62,500 bases of DNA from Tubiluchus corallicola (taxonomy: Eukaryota > Priapulida > Priapulimorpha > Priapulimorphida > Tubiluchidae): positions 40,001-102,500 of the forward strand of contig JAQGDQ010000032.1 in NCBI GenBank assembly GCA_030141605.1. The letters are read 5' to 3'. Positions 36,899 through 50,950 of this stretch are shown here, one piece after another (the first letter of the stretch is position 1; every line of letters begins with the position of its first letter). The translations under genes and the position numbers were made by a program. The notes below the pieces were generated by a model. The model made no database searches. It was not told the origin of the DNA and was given only the letters and a program-made list of their open reading frames with translations.

Positions 36899-39706
36899 CA
36901 GCCTTAAATAGCTCAGATAGGCAACATGCTGAGAATGTGTGGCTGAGTGCAACAATGAAAAATTAACAAAATTATGCATGTATGCGATGTAATAATTATG
37001 TAATGTAAGTCACTCTTTAAAAAAATCAATATGCATCTTCAATATTTTACATTATAAATCATTACAAACTGTGTGAAGTGCGTTTATGTAGTTTGCTTTT
37101 TAGCGCTCACATTTAAATTTCTATTGAACATAATTTTTCTCCTTTTCGTCTGATTACTGAAATTGGCTTATTATGTTAACTGCCTTAATGTCGCGCATGC
37201 ACACAGATGTAGACATTTAATATAGACAGGTTTCCATACATTACTGGTGCTTATCACAGTTTTTCAGTTTTACAATTTGTACATTTGACTGAAGAATGTT
37301 ACTGCTTGGTTTACCATCCAGTGAAAACGCTTAAATAATTTTCTCTTTAAGGTACATTTACGTTAATCTTTTCAATTGTACCATGAATGCGATAAACTGG
37401 ATTTCGATTTCATAGGCGGTGATAATAATACTTTCTTTTGTTTGTTGAGCTGTAAAATTAAATAAAAAACTAAGTGACCCTTGTAGAATGAATAACGTTT
37501 TTTCCCTATTTGAAGCTAAAGACACAGTGTAGTGCATGCGAAGGTAACAAATGCATAAGGAAAGCTTCTAGGGATAATAATGAAGTTCACGTCGTAATTT
37601 GGTTAAGATAGTTGATGCATATAAATAATAATGAGTATCTTACAAAAAATACAGGCTGTAGCCTCCTGATTCTGCTCCAAAGCAGTCGCCTGGCATAAAA
37701 CAAGATTATATTATAGAGACTGTCAGATACAGGAGTGATACAGGAGTTCCACTTGGGAAAAATTCTTGCTGACAGATCATCTGCGAGCAATTGCTTTACT
37801 TCTTAATAGTGCTAACAATATTATTTGAGAACAATTTGTAGGTGCGTTTAAATTTTTGAATTAATTTTTTCATAGTTTGGTATTCCATAATATCTGTAAT
37901 CTAAAGCGCTTGTAAAAAGATTGTCTATATTGCACAAATTCTTTTTTAGCAATGTTGTCGGTGCTGGCATGTTATTGGAGGGGGAGTTGGGCAGTGTACT
38001 TAGAATCTACAATAACTGGACTATTTCTGTGTTTAATTTTCTTGAGAGAGACTTCTTTTTTAAAGGAACGTAGGGGTATCATGTTATTAATGAACTCTAT
38101 GACATTTATTTTTTATTTGAATAGCATGAAGCGATGGAAGTTGTAATTTATGAACTTTTCTTTGCAACTTCTTTTGGAAAATTAGTCTGTTTAGTCTTTC
38201 TTTAATCTTTTACGAAACGCTCACAGTACAAATCTAGACAGTTTCGTTCCGTGATTAATAAAACAGTTTGATCTGCAGACGCCCAAAAGACGCATTAGTG
38301 TACAGGACCCCAGGCAGGACCTTAGGTTCAAAGTTTGCACAATATTTATGAACTCCAGGGCAGCAACAGGTACAGATCGCGACGCCTCAGCAAATCATGG
38401 CAATTATCACACAAAGGGTAATTTCGACTGATTTACTAGTTTTAGAAATGAAAACAATATTAGCTGTTTACACTTTAGCAGGCAAAAACTCGTTGGGTCA
38501 AATTGCTAGGTTAATGTTGATGGAAATGCTTCGGCAGTTTTTCTGCTGCGAAAGGGTTATAAGAAAACATTCCAAGAATAACTTCAACCACCTGTTGAGG
38601 ATAAGCGGCTGCGCTCACGCCACGTTTGTTTTCAGGTGTACAAAACGATAACCAAAAATTGCTCGGCAAATTTGCACATTCAATAAATTTGCTCGCATTA
38701 TAGAATGTCATATAGATAAACCATTTTTATCAAGTAATGAGGAGATTTACTTGCGTTTATGACAAACTCGAATGTGGTGGAAAATAGTCAGCATATTGTT
38801 ATAGATTACCATGTAGTGTAGTATACAGTATAGCACAGCATAAGTATATGTAGTGTAATGTAGAGCATAGAGCATAGAGAACTCATTTAACTGTTTTTGA
38901 TTTTGTTGATGTACCGACTTAAGTAACTGTGAGTTTCACATGTAAAACACTAATAAAGTACAGCACGCAGCATTTTTTATTATTAAAATGACTATTGATT
39001 GTGTTGTTTTATTATGACCAAAATAGTTTGCAGAATCACTTTGGAAATCATCTTTACTGTAATTGTAATGTGTGTAAATGTTATCTGGTATTATTATTAT
39101 TATGTTTTGTATATGGGTATGGGTATGTAATACGTACATATTCATGTGTAATAGTTTTTATAAATATAAAGCAATATTAATTTACAAACTCATGTATGCA
39201 TGTACAGTCTATACTTTTATTTGTTAGAAATACGATAAGCTATACCTGATCAAACATTTCCGCCTTGTTAAAAAGTATACAAACAGCAACAACAACGACG
39301 ACGACGACGACTAAGAAACTAAGAAATTAAACAAATTTAAAAAATATTTCCGCGTGCTAACAAAAAATCACTTATGTTAAGACTTGTCAAATGTGCATCA
39401 CTGCATCTCCTGCAATATACCTTTCCAGCGTAGTTGTTTATTGCCTGCTTAATTCATATTGCCACTTTAATAACATTTTTATTTTCTTATTGATGCAGCT
39501 TTAATAAAACTAAGAATTATGTGGGTTTGAGTTGTGTCAAAGCAGCCGAGCATATCAGCTGTGTTTGCTTGGTAGTGTTGTGGAAAGCTAGAACATCAAA
39601 TGAATATTTTAATTATGTGACATTAAAATAACGAAATCACGAACTTGACTCTAGACGTTAATCAAAATATTATTTTTATTTTAAATTGTATAATATTTCA
39701 CTAGTC
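36899..39706. other. Intergenic DNA, no gene
   Basis: AT-rich. 38810-38880 is a degenerate pentamer-like stretch of TAGTG/TAGTA/AGCAT units. A CAA/CGA run lies at 39284-39311. No gene recognised. Confidence 0.55.
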
Positions 39707-39719
39707 TGACCCTTGACCC
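39707..39719 (-). promoter_or_regulatory. Exact DR1 of GGGTCA half-sites
   Basis: TGACCC T TGACCC: on the minus strand GGGTCA A GGGTCA, a perfect one-base-spaced direct repeat of the COUP-TF/RXR/HNF4 class. Confidence 0.5.
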
Positions 39720-39911
39720 TTTAAAATTTGAATGCGAGGCTGCTGTAAATGGAGTGTGATATTTTTTGTACGTTTCGGCATCCCACAAACTGGGATTCAG
39801 TGCTCAGTGGCAGAGCCTATTTAATATAGAAGCTTGTGGCAGGAGTGAAACCTATCCCATTATCAAGGCTAATCCTTCAAGATAACACACCGAATCGACG
39901 TTGGCAGTGTC

Positions 39912-39965
39912 TGCATCAGCAGTAGCAACAGCAGCAGCAGCAGCAGCGACAGCAACAGCAGCAAC
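39912..39965. repeat. CAG/CAA trinucleotide repeat
   Basis: CAG units with CAA and GAC interruptions. There is no long reading frame through it, so it is not a polyglutamine exon. Confidence 0.9.
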
Positions 39966-42900
39966 ATGGTTGTAAGTTTAGTGGTGGTAAGTGCCAGTAG
40001 GTACGGTATGTAGGTAGATGACTGTACCTACGTGATGGTAGTTACGACAGCAATTGATTCATTCTTCATTATCGTCATCGTCATCGCCATTCTCGTGTTC
40101 GTCATCGTCCTTATCATCAGGAGTGGCAGCAGTTTGTAAATTTACTGGAGATGTATTAGAAAATTTGAATGCCGTCTATTGCACATTTTTCTGAAAAAAA
40201 TCATCTTTGTGGTTGATTCTTGATGATACAGTATTATTGAAAGCTTTTCAGTTATATTTGTATATCGTGTGATGCCAATATGTTAATAAACTAATAATAT
40301 TAATTATATGCAGAGATCAGTATTTATAATTTAGTATAAACATTGTTTTTCAACTACGTAAATGATTACAGACAATAGTCACTATTTCTGAATTAGAGTT
40401 TTTACCGCCTACACAAAGAAAAGCTAAAGTTGGAGTCTTGCCCTCTAAATTAACTCGGGTATGCACTCTTGACATCAACATTCGGATAAGTTCCCATTTC
40501 AAGTTATGGTAGTTATGAGTTCCTTCTTTTAGTTTTTCTGCGCATTCAAGACTATTAACCCGCGTGTCCATAGATTCTTTACGCGATGACTGGTTTGAAC
40601 AGCTTTCTGTACGCACTTTTACACGAATATCATTACCACCTCAAGAGCACATTGTATCAAGTGTTTGCGTCTATTCTGATACCAGGCAATGTTTACGGAC
40701 AAGTCAATGTCCCAGACCCGGGGTTCCTCTTTTATTTGCTCCTATCTTGTTTATCACTTTCAGGCTCTCTGCATTGTTTGTCGCTCCTTTTCACTCTCCC
40801 TCCTGACATCTTAAATTATATACGGCGTGGAAAATTGCTCCTTGGCAATGTGAATATTCTCCATTGTGTTTCACGTTCCCTTATTCGTTATCGCATTCCA
40901 ATTTGGGAAAGAGAAGCTAATCAGTTTAGAGACGTCTAAAATAAGCATTGTTAGTGCTTTTTATTCCCTTTTTCAAACAGCATGACATAGGATTCTTATA
41001 AAAGTGACATGCATGTAAATTTAACCAAACAACTTTTACTACTGTCTATTTAATCCATACCCAGGGTACTCTATACGATTTGCACTTGGTAGTATATAAG
41101 TACCATACCTATTCTTTAGACTGTTATATAGAAAGTGACGTTAATGTTTTAATGACCAAAGTTTCTCTAAAACTTAATTACGAAAAGACTGCCTAAGTTT
41201 ATGTATAGTTTTTCGAATATCAAAGCTTGCAAATAGCGCAAACTATTCAATTGCTCTTTCCTCTGATAGAGACTCCTCATAGGGACTCATATGTACAGAC
41301 TGATATGGACTCAATTTTATCAGTTAATGTTTCTTCAGACGGTACATTTTTTGCAACCATTGTGGAAGGTTACCCATGCTTTAAAATTTAAGTATGTAAG
41401 TACTGTTATAACCATTGACATTGGCGTGGGTTCTATTAAATTTAAAACGGTCTGAAATTGAGAATAAATTCGGCGGTCACGTGTTTATTTTCTTTAGTCA
41501 AATGAATCATTACTTGAATTGTTTCCTGCAAGGGTGCTGCTTTTTTGAACTTACATGCTATATAACTGTGAACAATTTTGTGTTCCTTAAACGTAATTTT
41601 CTAGCATTATGACTTTGTTGTTTGCCATGAATTTAGTAGGTTGGAGGTGTTAGCATTATGGGTAGATTTTCGAACAGGAAATCGCTATACAAGAATTTTT
41701 TGCACTAACTATTATAATAGTCACATTTTGCCATTGACCGCGTTTTTTGGAGGGAAGCTCAGGGAACCCAAACCCCAGAATTGGTTTTCATTAATGGTCA
41801 ACAAGCGTGAACTTCGACGCCTTTTTAATACCCAAGGCGTAATGCGAATACAATTCATTTGTAAATGATTTTGATATAAATACTGATAATCGTTTTAGAA
41901 AATGCTTTAAAAATTAAATCAGATTAAAAATTAATATCATTCATGTATATATTTGCAAGAATACTTTTGTGTTCATTTGATCTTTTTCTGAAAGCGGTGA
42001 ACATACTATCTTGCACCACAGGCTGAAATATTAATGATCATATATTCAAAGTACGCTTGCAAGATGTAGACCTAAAAAGAAAACTTTTTAATAGTAAAGT
42101 GGCCAGTAACTTGCCTTGTTTTAGAAAGAGCCTAGCATAATTTTCGAGGTTTTATTGTACACATTTATGACATTTGAAAAATTTTCTAAGGATTCTCTCT
42201 AATATTCTCTCACGGAGAACTCTAAAATTAGCAGAAGTCTTGTCTGAGTATTTGAATTCAGAGTGACAGGGAAGCTATATATACTGTCCATTTTAAACTA
42301 TACAAATTTTCAAAATACGCGTGTTATTTAAATATAATTACGGTTATTTTGCTAATAACAGATTTGCCCTTTTATCACACACTGCGGTCAGTTTTTTTCC
42401 TTTTCTTAATTGTATAACCATACATAAAAAGCTCGCACACAGGCCCATGTCGTTGTCCCCGTTTGTTTAGTGTCACTGTTCAAAATAATATAATATCAAC
42501 TAACTGTGGTCTTGCAGGTGTGGCTAAACTGGTAATTTTTTTGGTAAAGTTTTCTAATTGTTTATGGGAAGAAAATTTTTCAAGGGGAAGAGGGTTGGTG
42601 CTTAAATCAGTATGCCCATATCTAGCTATGTGACCATATCTCGTCCATAAAGCATCTCATCATAAACATGTTATCGCAGACATCATCGTCGTCGTCATCG
42701 TAGCCATAGTCATTATTTTCACGTTGTTGTTATTGTGGTCATCGTTGTCCCACAGTTGTCATCATTATAATTTTTTCTGAGCAAATGTCAGTCGATCCAC
42801 CCCTTCTTCTACATTTCCGCGAGTCCAGTCGTTTGTGTAATCTTTTTTTTTCACAAAAAATCCAGCTGTGACCCACACAGTCCATTTGCCAGCCTGTGAT

Positions 42901-45375
42901 TATGCTACAACTCGCAGACAAGAGCGGGCATAGAAATCTCCTCTGCGTATAATAGTCGGGACAAATGCGAAGTGGCCGGGTGCCTCTACAAGCGGACCAC
43001 ATTTCTTTGGAAATCATACACGCAAGGTTTTTTATGCTCGTTTAAGCCGCAGTTGTGTCGGCGGTGGCTACCTTTTATATAATGTTAGGGATTTTTCGTA
43101 CAAAACGTCTTTGTATGTTGCGCGATGGCTTGTCAGTATTATAATCTCCATCTCTGCACGGCGGGAAATTCGGGTTGTTCTATGCACGGATAGCTGTTCA
43201 AGTGTCCTAAACTAATGGGGATACAATCTGAAGTATGAATGTTGGGTCGGAGTCGCCATTTTTCATCTTTTTATGCATACCGAAGATAAAAATGTCTTAA
43301 TAGTGATACAGTTTTGTAGGTATTTTTTGCATCTCCTTCTTTTAAGTTCTTGATTATTAAAGGTTTGACCACATCTGCTTATTTTGATACCGCAAAGTGC
43401 AAGCGCTGTGGTTTCATAATTTTATTGCACTGTTTTACCAGTGACTTACACTCTTAAGCTTATTAATGCCGAAAATTGAAAATTCGTGCTCGTGAGATTA
43501 TGGTACGATAGACTACGTACGCCCAAACTCCCAACTTTTTGCTTTGTAATTATTCACTCTGTCTTTAGAATATCAAATTTTGTTTACACGTATTCCAAAA
43601 ACTTGCTTATGCAATAACAGTAAATCACTGAAAAGTCTGACAGCTCCACTGACGATACATAATGTAATAAACTGAGTGATAGACTGAACAGCAGTACGGG
43701 TTGTCCCGCGCGTTCCCTCAGGGGTGAATATTGTGTAAGAGGATATATAAGTGACAGTATGACAATGGCAGTCAGCCTCCCGTACAATTAGATAAACATA
43801 ATGGCGGTCTGGGGCTTCTTCTTTACGTTCATTATTCAATTGAGCATAAAATCATCATCGTCCTCAAATATGGAATCTTTTTCCACCGCCTAAATTGTAA
43901 TGCTACACGAAAATTATCACGAAATTGATAAACTTCAAAATTTGTATATGCATCATTATATACTTTGAGCAGTAATAATGTTAGTTTTCTATTGACTTTT
44001 TAGTAACCTACACATCTGGTTTTGGATGCGCCCTTGTGGAAGTAAATTATAATTTGCGGTTAGCTTGACCATTTGCTTTATGGCTAATCAAGTCATTGTG
44101 GATCAAAACAGATCGAATTACAACATGTTTTAGGAGTCACATAAATGAACCTAAACCGTGGTGCCTGCTCGTACATAATCAAGCCTATGGGGGCAAATGC
44201 GCTGCTGTAGGCTTTTTATGTTTGTATAGAGAAAGGCCTTTCTTCAAGTTTCTATTGTGCATGTGGCATTTTAGTCCTTGTCTGCCTCGTTATGAACACG
44301 AAAAATAACCTTTAGTCAGCAGCCGTGTTGATTTCAGGTGATAACTAGTTACAATTGCGATAATTCACAATAAAAAGCTGATTTTTTTGCATGTATGATT
44401 ACTATATTACAGTACATGACATATAGTATGTATAATTACTATAGTACAGTACATATTTGTACCAAGCACACGTGTAAAAAAAGAATACTTTTAATACTGA
44501 GGAAAACACTTTTGTATGCCTGGAGACATTCATTTGCAATTTGATGAGCCACATGGCTTCATAATGATTTCCACCTCAAAACTAGAACACGATTAGTTGT
44601 CATGTCTGCATGGCTTCCCGGTCGTTTATTTCCGCCAGTTCAGCAATTACTATTGTGCGAAAGAGTTACGATTGACCCTTAATCGAATCAGATACCAAGT
44701 CACGTGATGGGCAAACTTGATTACATCGGTATATTAATGAAAGTGAATGGTTAATGAGAGACGTAAAGAAAGAAATCATTCCAGAGATGCTGTCATTTGC
44801 TTGCATGCGTGCTTTATTATAGACCTTTGTAATAATTAGTCATCTGTGTAGGTCTGTTCCATTAATTTTAGTAATGCATGAAAGAAGGTCGTTTATATGT
44901 TTTTCAAAAATTGGTTTAAATTGCGACGTTAAATATGCATAATATTGAAATCTTTATTATTTTATTATACGACCGTTCACACAATTTTATTCATAACAAG
45001 CCAATTAATAATTTAATGTAAGTTACATTTTTAGCTATTATTGAGGCGAATTTTGTAGTTAAAAATAATTTTGTGGCAGACGTAAAATCGGCTTTAAAAA
45101 CAGCTTATTATTCTGTTTTATTTGTTTTAGGGTTTTTATACATTAGTGAATGAGATTTTATATACAGAAATGGATTAATGTATAAAATATATAAATACCT
45201 GTGTAAACCACATCTTTCTTGTTATAGGCTTACTTTGAGAATAAGTTTCATAGTGACGTCCTGTAATAATTATTACAAATTGAATTTACAAATGACTTTT
45301 GTTGTTTTTTGCATGTTTATATTATATTTAATTATGTTACAGCATATTATATTGTATCGTATCGTATGGTGTCGT
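39966..45375. other. Intergenic DNA, no gene
   Basis: AT-rich with CATCGT-type trinucleotide runs at 40068-40120 and 42680-42750. A 117-codon ORF from an ATG at 40586 is hydrophobic but matches nothing I know. A diverged tandem duplication of about 27 bp lies at 44391-44453. A candidate regulatory stretch of balanced composition lies at about 44560-44790. Confidence 0.5.
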
Positions 45376-45885
45376 ATCATACTATACTATGCTATGCTAT
45401 GCTATACTATGCTATACTATACTATACTATACTATACTATACTATACTATACTATACTATACTGTACTGTACTGTACTGTACTGTACTGTACTGTACTGT
45501 ACTGTACTGTACTGTACTGTACTGTACTGTACTGTACTGTACTGTACTGTACTGTACTGTACTGTACTGCACTGCACTGCACTGCACTGCACTGCACTGC
45601 ACTGCACTGCACTGCACTGCACTGCACTGCACTGCACTGCACTGCACTGCACTGCACTGCACTGTACTGTACTGTACTATACTATACTATACTATACTAT
45701 ACTATACTATACTATACTATACTATACTATACTATACTATACTATACTATACTATACTATACTATACTATACTATACTATACTATGCTATGTTATGCTGT
45801 GCTACGCTACACTACACTACCCTACACTACACTACGCTACACTACACTACACTACATTACACTACACTACATTATATTATATTAT
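45376..45885. repeat. Concentric pentanucleotide array ACTAT-ACTGT-ACTGC-ACTGT-ACTAT
   Basis: Mixed GCTAT/ACTAT start, 8 ACTAT (45421-45460), 21 ACTGT (45461-45565), 19 ACTGC (45566-45660), 3 ACTGT (45661-45675), 22 ACTAT (45676-45785), then a decaying ACTAC/ATTAT tail. A period of five reads in all frames without stops, producing long YCTVL-type frames that are not genes. Confidence 0.98.
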
Positions 45886-48840
45886 GCTTACATGTGAGAA
45901 TGAGATATTTAGCCGTTGACTGCGTTGTTGTTCTTTCATTAACGGATTCAATTATGACGGCATTTGTGTGTTAGCCTGTTGCATTCTGGAATGTTATACT
46001 CACATGAACGTGAGTGTTAATGAAATTTTGAAAACGCAAGGGTACAAAAAATTTGAAAGAAAAGAATTTACTACCTTATTTGTTTGCAATGAGTGAAACG
46101 AATTGCACATTGACCTCCATAAAGCAATTGTTCTATTGACAAGGAGTATTTATATTAAACAAATAGATAATTTAATTATCTAAAGTTTTAAAACTTTTAA
46201 AGCTATTACGAATTTTGACTTCTGTGTATGCTTTGGTATTGATATGCACGTCTCTTACTCATCACCCTCTCTGCAAAGAAGTTCCGCAAACAGAATTTTT
46301 CTTGCCAAGCTCATTGCAGTTTTCAATAATTAAATCAGAACCGTGATGAAGGGGTTATGCTTGGTTCCTTTCGAGTGGAATGATATTATTAGAAGTCTCG
46401 GTTATGCATGCACCGAATAGCAATAAATGCACGTAGCATCTCGACTCGAACTTGTTAAGTTGAAGAGCATTCGAGTGTGGATGCTTGTCAACAGTGTGAT
46501 TGCGAATCTGTGATTGGGCATTAACGATGTTTGCGCGAGCGCGCAGAAATAGGAGATGATGTAATTGTTAAATTGTTGGGAGTATTTAAAAAACGGCCAA
46601 ATTATTTTAAAATGCAGTAAAAGATTTAATAAAGATCAGGGGAGTTATAAATAAAGGCGGAATATCATCCAATTAGCCTCCAACCTTTCAGAGAATTCTT
46701 ACTGCACTTAAATATATGTAGTCACTTGAAAATCAAATTACTTAATAAATGAACAGAAAATTTGCATCACTGTTCATTTATCAGTTAAGATAGTACAATG
46801 AAATTTGACATGAGTGAAACACATAAATTACTTACTTTTTCGCAAGGAAAGAGAGAGCAGACAAATTAGTCATAGGGCCTAATATTATGTGGGTCTTAAT
46901 TATTTTGACGTGATTTCCTTTTACAACTCGAAAAGAAATTAAATTAAGAAATAAATTGCATCAAGTGCATTTAGAATGACCAGTCGCCTTGGAAAGTTCA
47001 TAAGTATGATATCTACACAAATACAAAAATAGGATTTTTATCCCAAATTTTACTCTTCTTAATTTACATAATTTCGCCTAATATGTATTTTAACTCAATG
47101 CAAGCTGGTCTATGCAAACCTTATAATATGCATTCAGAGCTTCTTTCACTATCCAATTAATAACCGTTTGCCAAGCGAGGCAGCTGAAACTCACCAGTAT
47201 TAATACTTTAAGAGGAGATAATTGTCGTTTTTTGCTGATGCTTTTTCTAATCTTTCCATATTATCCCTTTTAGAAAACCCCTTATATATATATATATAGA
47301 TAGATAGATTAATCAGACTGGTGTAGCGTAAATTAGTCACTACCCGAGAGGTTACTTGTTGAAAAAATATCCCAATAATCCGCAACAGGCATCCATGTAA
47401 GAAGCAAAAGTGAGGAAGGGATAATTGTGTCAGCTAATTAAAGAAATATAGTCACAGTCGCAGCTTAATCATTAGATCGCTTAACTATGTAAAAAATTTC
47501 TACCACTGAAACTACGAGATTATTCAATAGACGTCACTATTATTAGGGACGGTGATCTCAGTAATAAATTTCATGTAAACAAATAAATTATTTGTTCTTT
47601 TATTTACAATTTCAGAACAAAAGAAGTAAACAAGTAAATATATGTTGAAATTCTTATTATTTAAGTTACATAAAGAATTCACTCAACCACCAACATTAGT
47701 GCATAAAAAGTTCGCTTTCGCGCATTTTATACCAGCTTTTTTTGTATACCTGAAGATGAAGATGAATAACTTTTACTGCCAAATTAAAATCAAAGCTAAA
47801 ATGTGCCCAATATATATAAAAAGTCTACATGTATGTGATCTATTTTTCTATTTTTAATATAATATGCAGTTTGTCAAATACATGTATATTGTAAAAATTG
47901 AGCCATAAGCGTGTAATTAAAAAAAGTCAAAATATAATTACCGCACTAATTAATACAGCTCAATAATTGAATAAAAGCATTTTGTGAGAACGTCTGAGTG
48001 TGACTTTATTGGCTTCACATGGCGAGACTTATAGATGGTCACGTGAGATATGCGGCTTGGTGAATTTTGTTAAGATTATCTGGCTTCCTCAGGTGGGCTT
48101 CGTGTATTACGCAAGACACCTATTCATCAAGACGGAAGAATAGCTATTGTTAAATCAGCTTCTCATAAGCAGAGTCAGCTTCCAACCGCCTTCTTATTCA
48201 GCTAACTAATAATTTGCTTTTTCCTCAAAAGAGAGGTTGTGAATAAGTCCCTCCTACCCCGTTGTCACCTCAACTCTGCGCTCAGTAATGAACTGAGATG
48301 TGCGGGAAAATTGTAAGCGTTTCTCGCTGTTGAATCTCTTTCATCTATTGATACGAGCTCAGCTAATTTTCCGTAGCGCGGCCTAGGACTCCGCGGCTAA
48401 TTAAGAAAATATTAATAATCCTTTTCAGAAGGACAGAAGTGACATTTTAGAGGGCGGAGTTGCATGGCTGCCGAGTTCGACAAATTAACTTTCAGTGTGG
48501 CGTTTCAGAATTTGGTCAGTTTCATTCGACCAAAGGCGTTAGGCTTATTTACTGAAAGCTGTAGGTGCACACATGGTAACATCATATAGGTCTATGTGGC
48601 ACAATCCTAGCACATACCCTGTCAAAGCGCCACCTCTCTAATCCTGAATCTGAGTACATCATTTTGAGAGAGTAGGTTCTGTAATCTTCTGTGTTCTAAT
48701 GTGCTTTTCACACAGATCTGACTTTCATAAAGACCTATGAAGCACTAAAAGATACCTACGGCTGAGCATTTTAGTGCAAGTTATATAAAAAGGCAAAAAC
48801 TATAGCCATCCCATTCGATGCCAAGTATTTTAAGCAGCCT
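45886..48840. other. Intergenic DNA with candidate regulatory islands
   Basis: No gene. More balanced stretches at about 46380-46560 and 48000-48530. A short TA/GATA run at 47283-47308. The rest is AT-rich. Confidence 0.5.
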
Positions 48841-49060
48841 ATAATATTTATTTATTATTTATTCGCACAAAAATATACATTGACATAACACAGGCGCAGC
48901 ATATCAGTAATATTTACAAATATAATTACAGTGTAGTTACATATTTACGATACATTACACACAAAATAATACCACTTAAAGAAGCAAAGATTTTAAAAAT
49001 TGTATTTAAAAACGCCATAAAATTATTTGCACCATCAAGTCTTCAGCTGCTCTCTGACAG
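48841..49060 (-). mobile_element. LINE 3'-end fragment (minus strand)
   Basis: Read on the minus strand the sequence runs GTATATTTTTGTGCGAATAA and then an AAATAAT-type tail, a common ending of CR1/Jockey/I-like non-LTR elements. The inner boundary is uncertain; similarity could extend to about 49600, but no reverse transcriptase is recognisable. Confidence 0.5.
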
Positions 49061-50950
49061 TAACATACTCAGATAGGGTTGTAGTGTCCTACCTTTTTTG
49101 CAAATGGTTTTATCATGAGCTGTCATGAAATTAGCCAAGAAAAATGAATAATGATAAAATTTTCCTATGCTAACGCTGCGAAAGCAAAAATTACGTTTTA
49201 GATTCCAAATATATCTACAAATTGCAACGTAATGAACCCATAAAAGATTTCGTGAAATAAAAATAATGGCGACGTTTCACTCCCATGTCGCCTTTTAGAC
49301 GCCAAATATCAGAAATTTTTAACCGTTTTATCATTGACATTTTGATGGTTCTCCTCAACGTTTCCAGATAGGTCACTGTGTCATCTTCATTGCTTTATAT
49401 ATTTCTGCGCAGCAGACGTGTGTATAATGCAGCAAATGTAAATGTTAATTGGGACCAGGGCAATGTTGAAGATAGGTGTTTAACGTATGCCTGCTTGAAC
49501 AAATAGGGCAACTTTCATTTTCGGAAATAGTTTGTAACATAATGATCTGTTAATAGCACCCTTGTAGTGAAAGCGAAAATGAATGCGTTGTACTAATTAT
49601 AGCCCACATGACTGTGGCTTATGCTATATAAAATTAAACTTATCCTATTGAAACTTAGTGTAATTTTTCATGACCGTAATTGTTACCGATTAAAGCTTCC
49701 AGTGAATTATCCTAATCGCCTGCGTGATCTTTACTGATCTTTGTTCCTGTAAGAAAATAGGCCGAAAGTTGCTGAATTATAGAAAAATATTTTAGAATAA
49801 ACTATACTTACTTACACAACTTCAACTTCAAATTTTTGAAAGACTACGCTTTTCAACACTTTAATATTTTTATTTGAACTTCCTTTATTTAGACTTACTG
49901 GCAAAATTTTGTGTAGTTTACTGTCATCATCATAAAGATATTACACTTTAAGTTATACTGCTAAATAGTGAGTTAAATTGCAGCCTAATTTGTGCAAGAA
50001 GCCATTGCAAAAATAATTACCCGTAGATGGAAAATTTTCATGTTTTTTTGTGTGAAGATGAAAAGCGATTGACAATAATAATAACCCGCACAATCGCATC
50101 TGGGCCACACATGTATGCCTGTGACTCATATTGCGCCCGACCTTTAATAAATCCATCGATTTTCACAAATAAATACCAACTGATGAGATTAAATGCATTT
50201 CGTGGCGTGAATATTAATGAAGCCATATTAAGTGGTGAAAGAGTTAAGGATGTTGAAGCCACAAAGGTGACTGTGCTTGCATGAATGCGCACAGACATTT
50301 AGATAAGGAAATTAGTTGAAATTACCGCTGTAGGATTGTAAGGCAAAGGTGTCACCACAGTTTTCACGAAAAACGGGAAAAAGCAAAGCGAGTGGTTTTT
50401 TTACGTATCAAGTTTTTATATGAAAAGTACACTCCACGCTTCTTTTACACGAGGTAATAAGCACTAAAGAAAAAAAACTATTGCAAAACTATTGCGAAAA
50501 ATACATAAATTTGTTCCTTGAGTGATTTGCAAGATCTTCTTCAAGGCGGAAATGGACTAAATTGTTAAATACATAGTATACTCACAATCAAACATATTTC
50601 TTCTTTAGAAAGATATTGCCTGTTATTTTTTATGTGGAATTATTAAATACTTTTTGCAGAACAACCAAAATTAATTAGCTGTTAATTAACGGTTAAGAAA
50701 ATCAGAGTATAGACTATCACTTGTCCTTGAGAGTCGATAAATAATAGAAACTTTGTTTATAACGAAAATGTATTTCCTAATTGTTTGTTGTGGTGACTGT
50801 GTGTGACTAGTTATTTATATTTTTATGAAATATAAGTATACGCTTAGCACGAAAAGTATTGAGAGCGTAATCATTATTCTGATTTCATTCTAATGTTATC
50901 TAAGAAGCCTTGTAACAGATTACATAAGGCAGATAAGAACTTGTGATGTT
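49061..50950. other. Intergenic DNA, no gene
   Basis: AT-rich, possibly retroelement-derived up to about 49600. A more balanced stretch at about 50060-50290 is a candidate promoter-proximal regulatory element. Confidence 0.5.

Noticed and set aside
40586-40939. 117-codon ORF starting at an ATG
   Set aside because: Hydrophobic, no family motif, overlapped by another frame; within chance for this length of AT-rich DNA. Transcript evidence would be needed.
45178-45974. Long overlapping ORFs (up to 239 codons) of YCTVL/YTILY type on both strands
   Set aside because: A pentanucleotide repeat without stops is open in all frames; the proteins are pure repeat translations.
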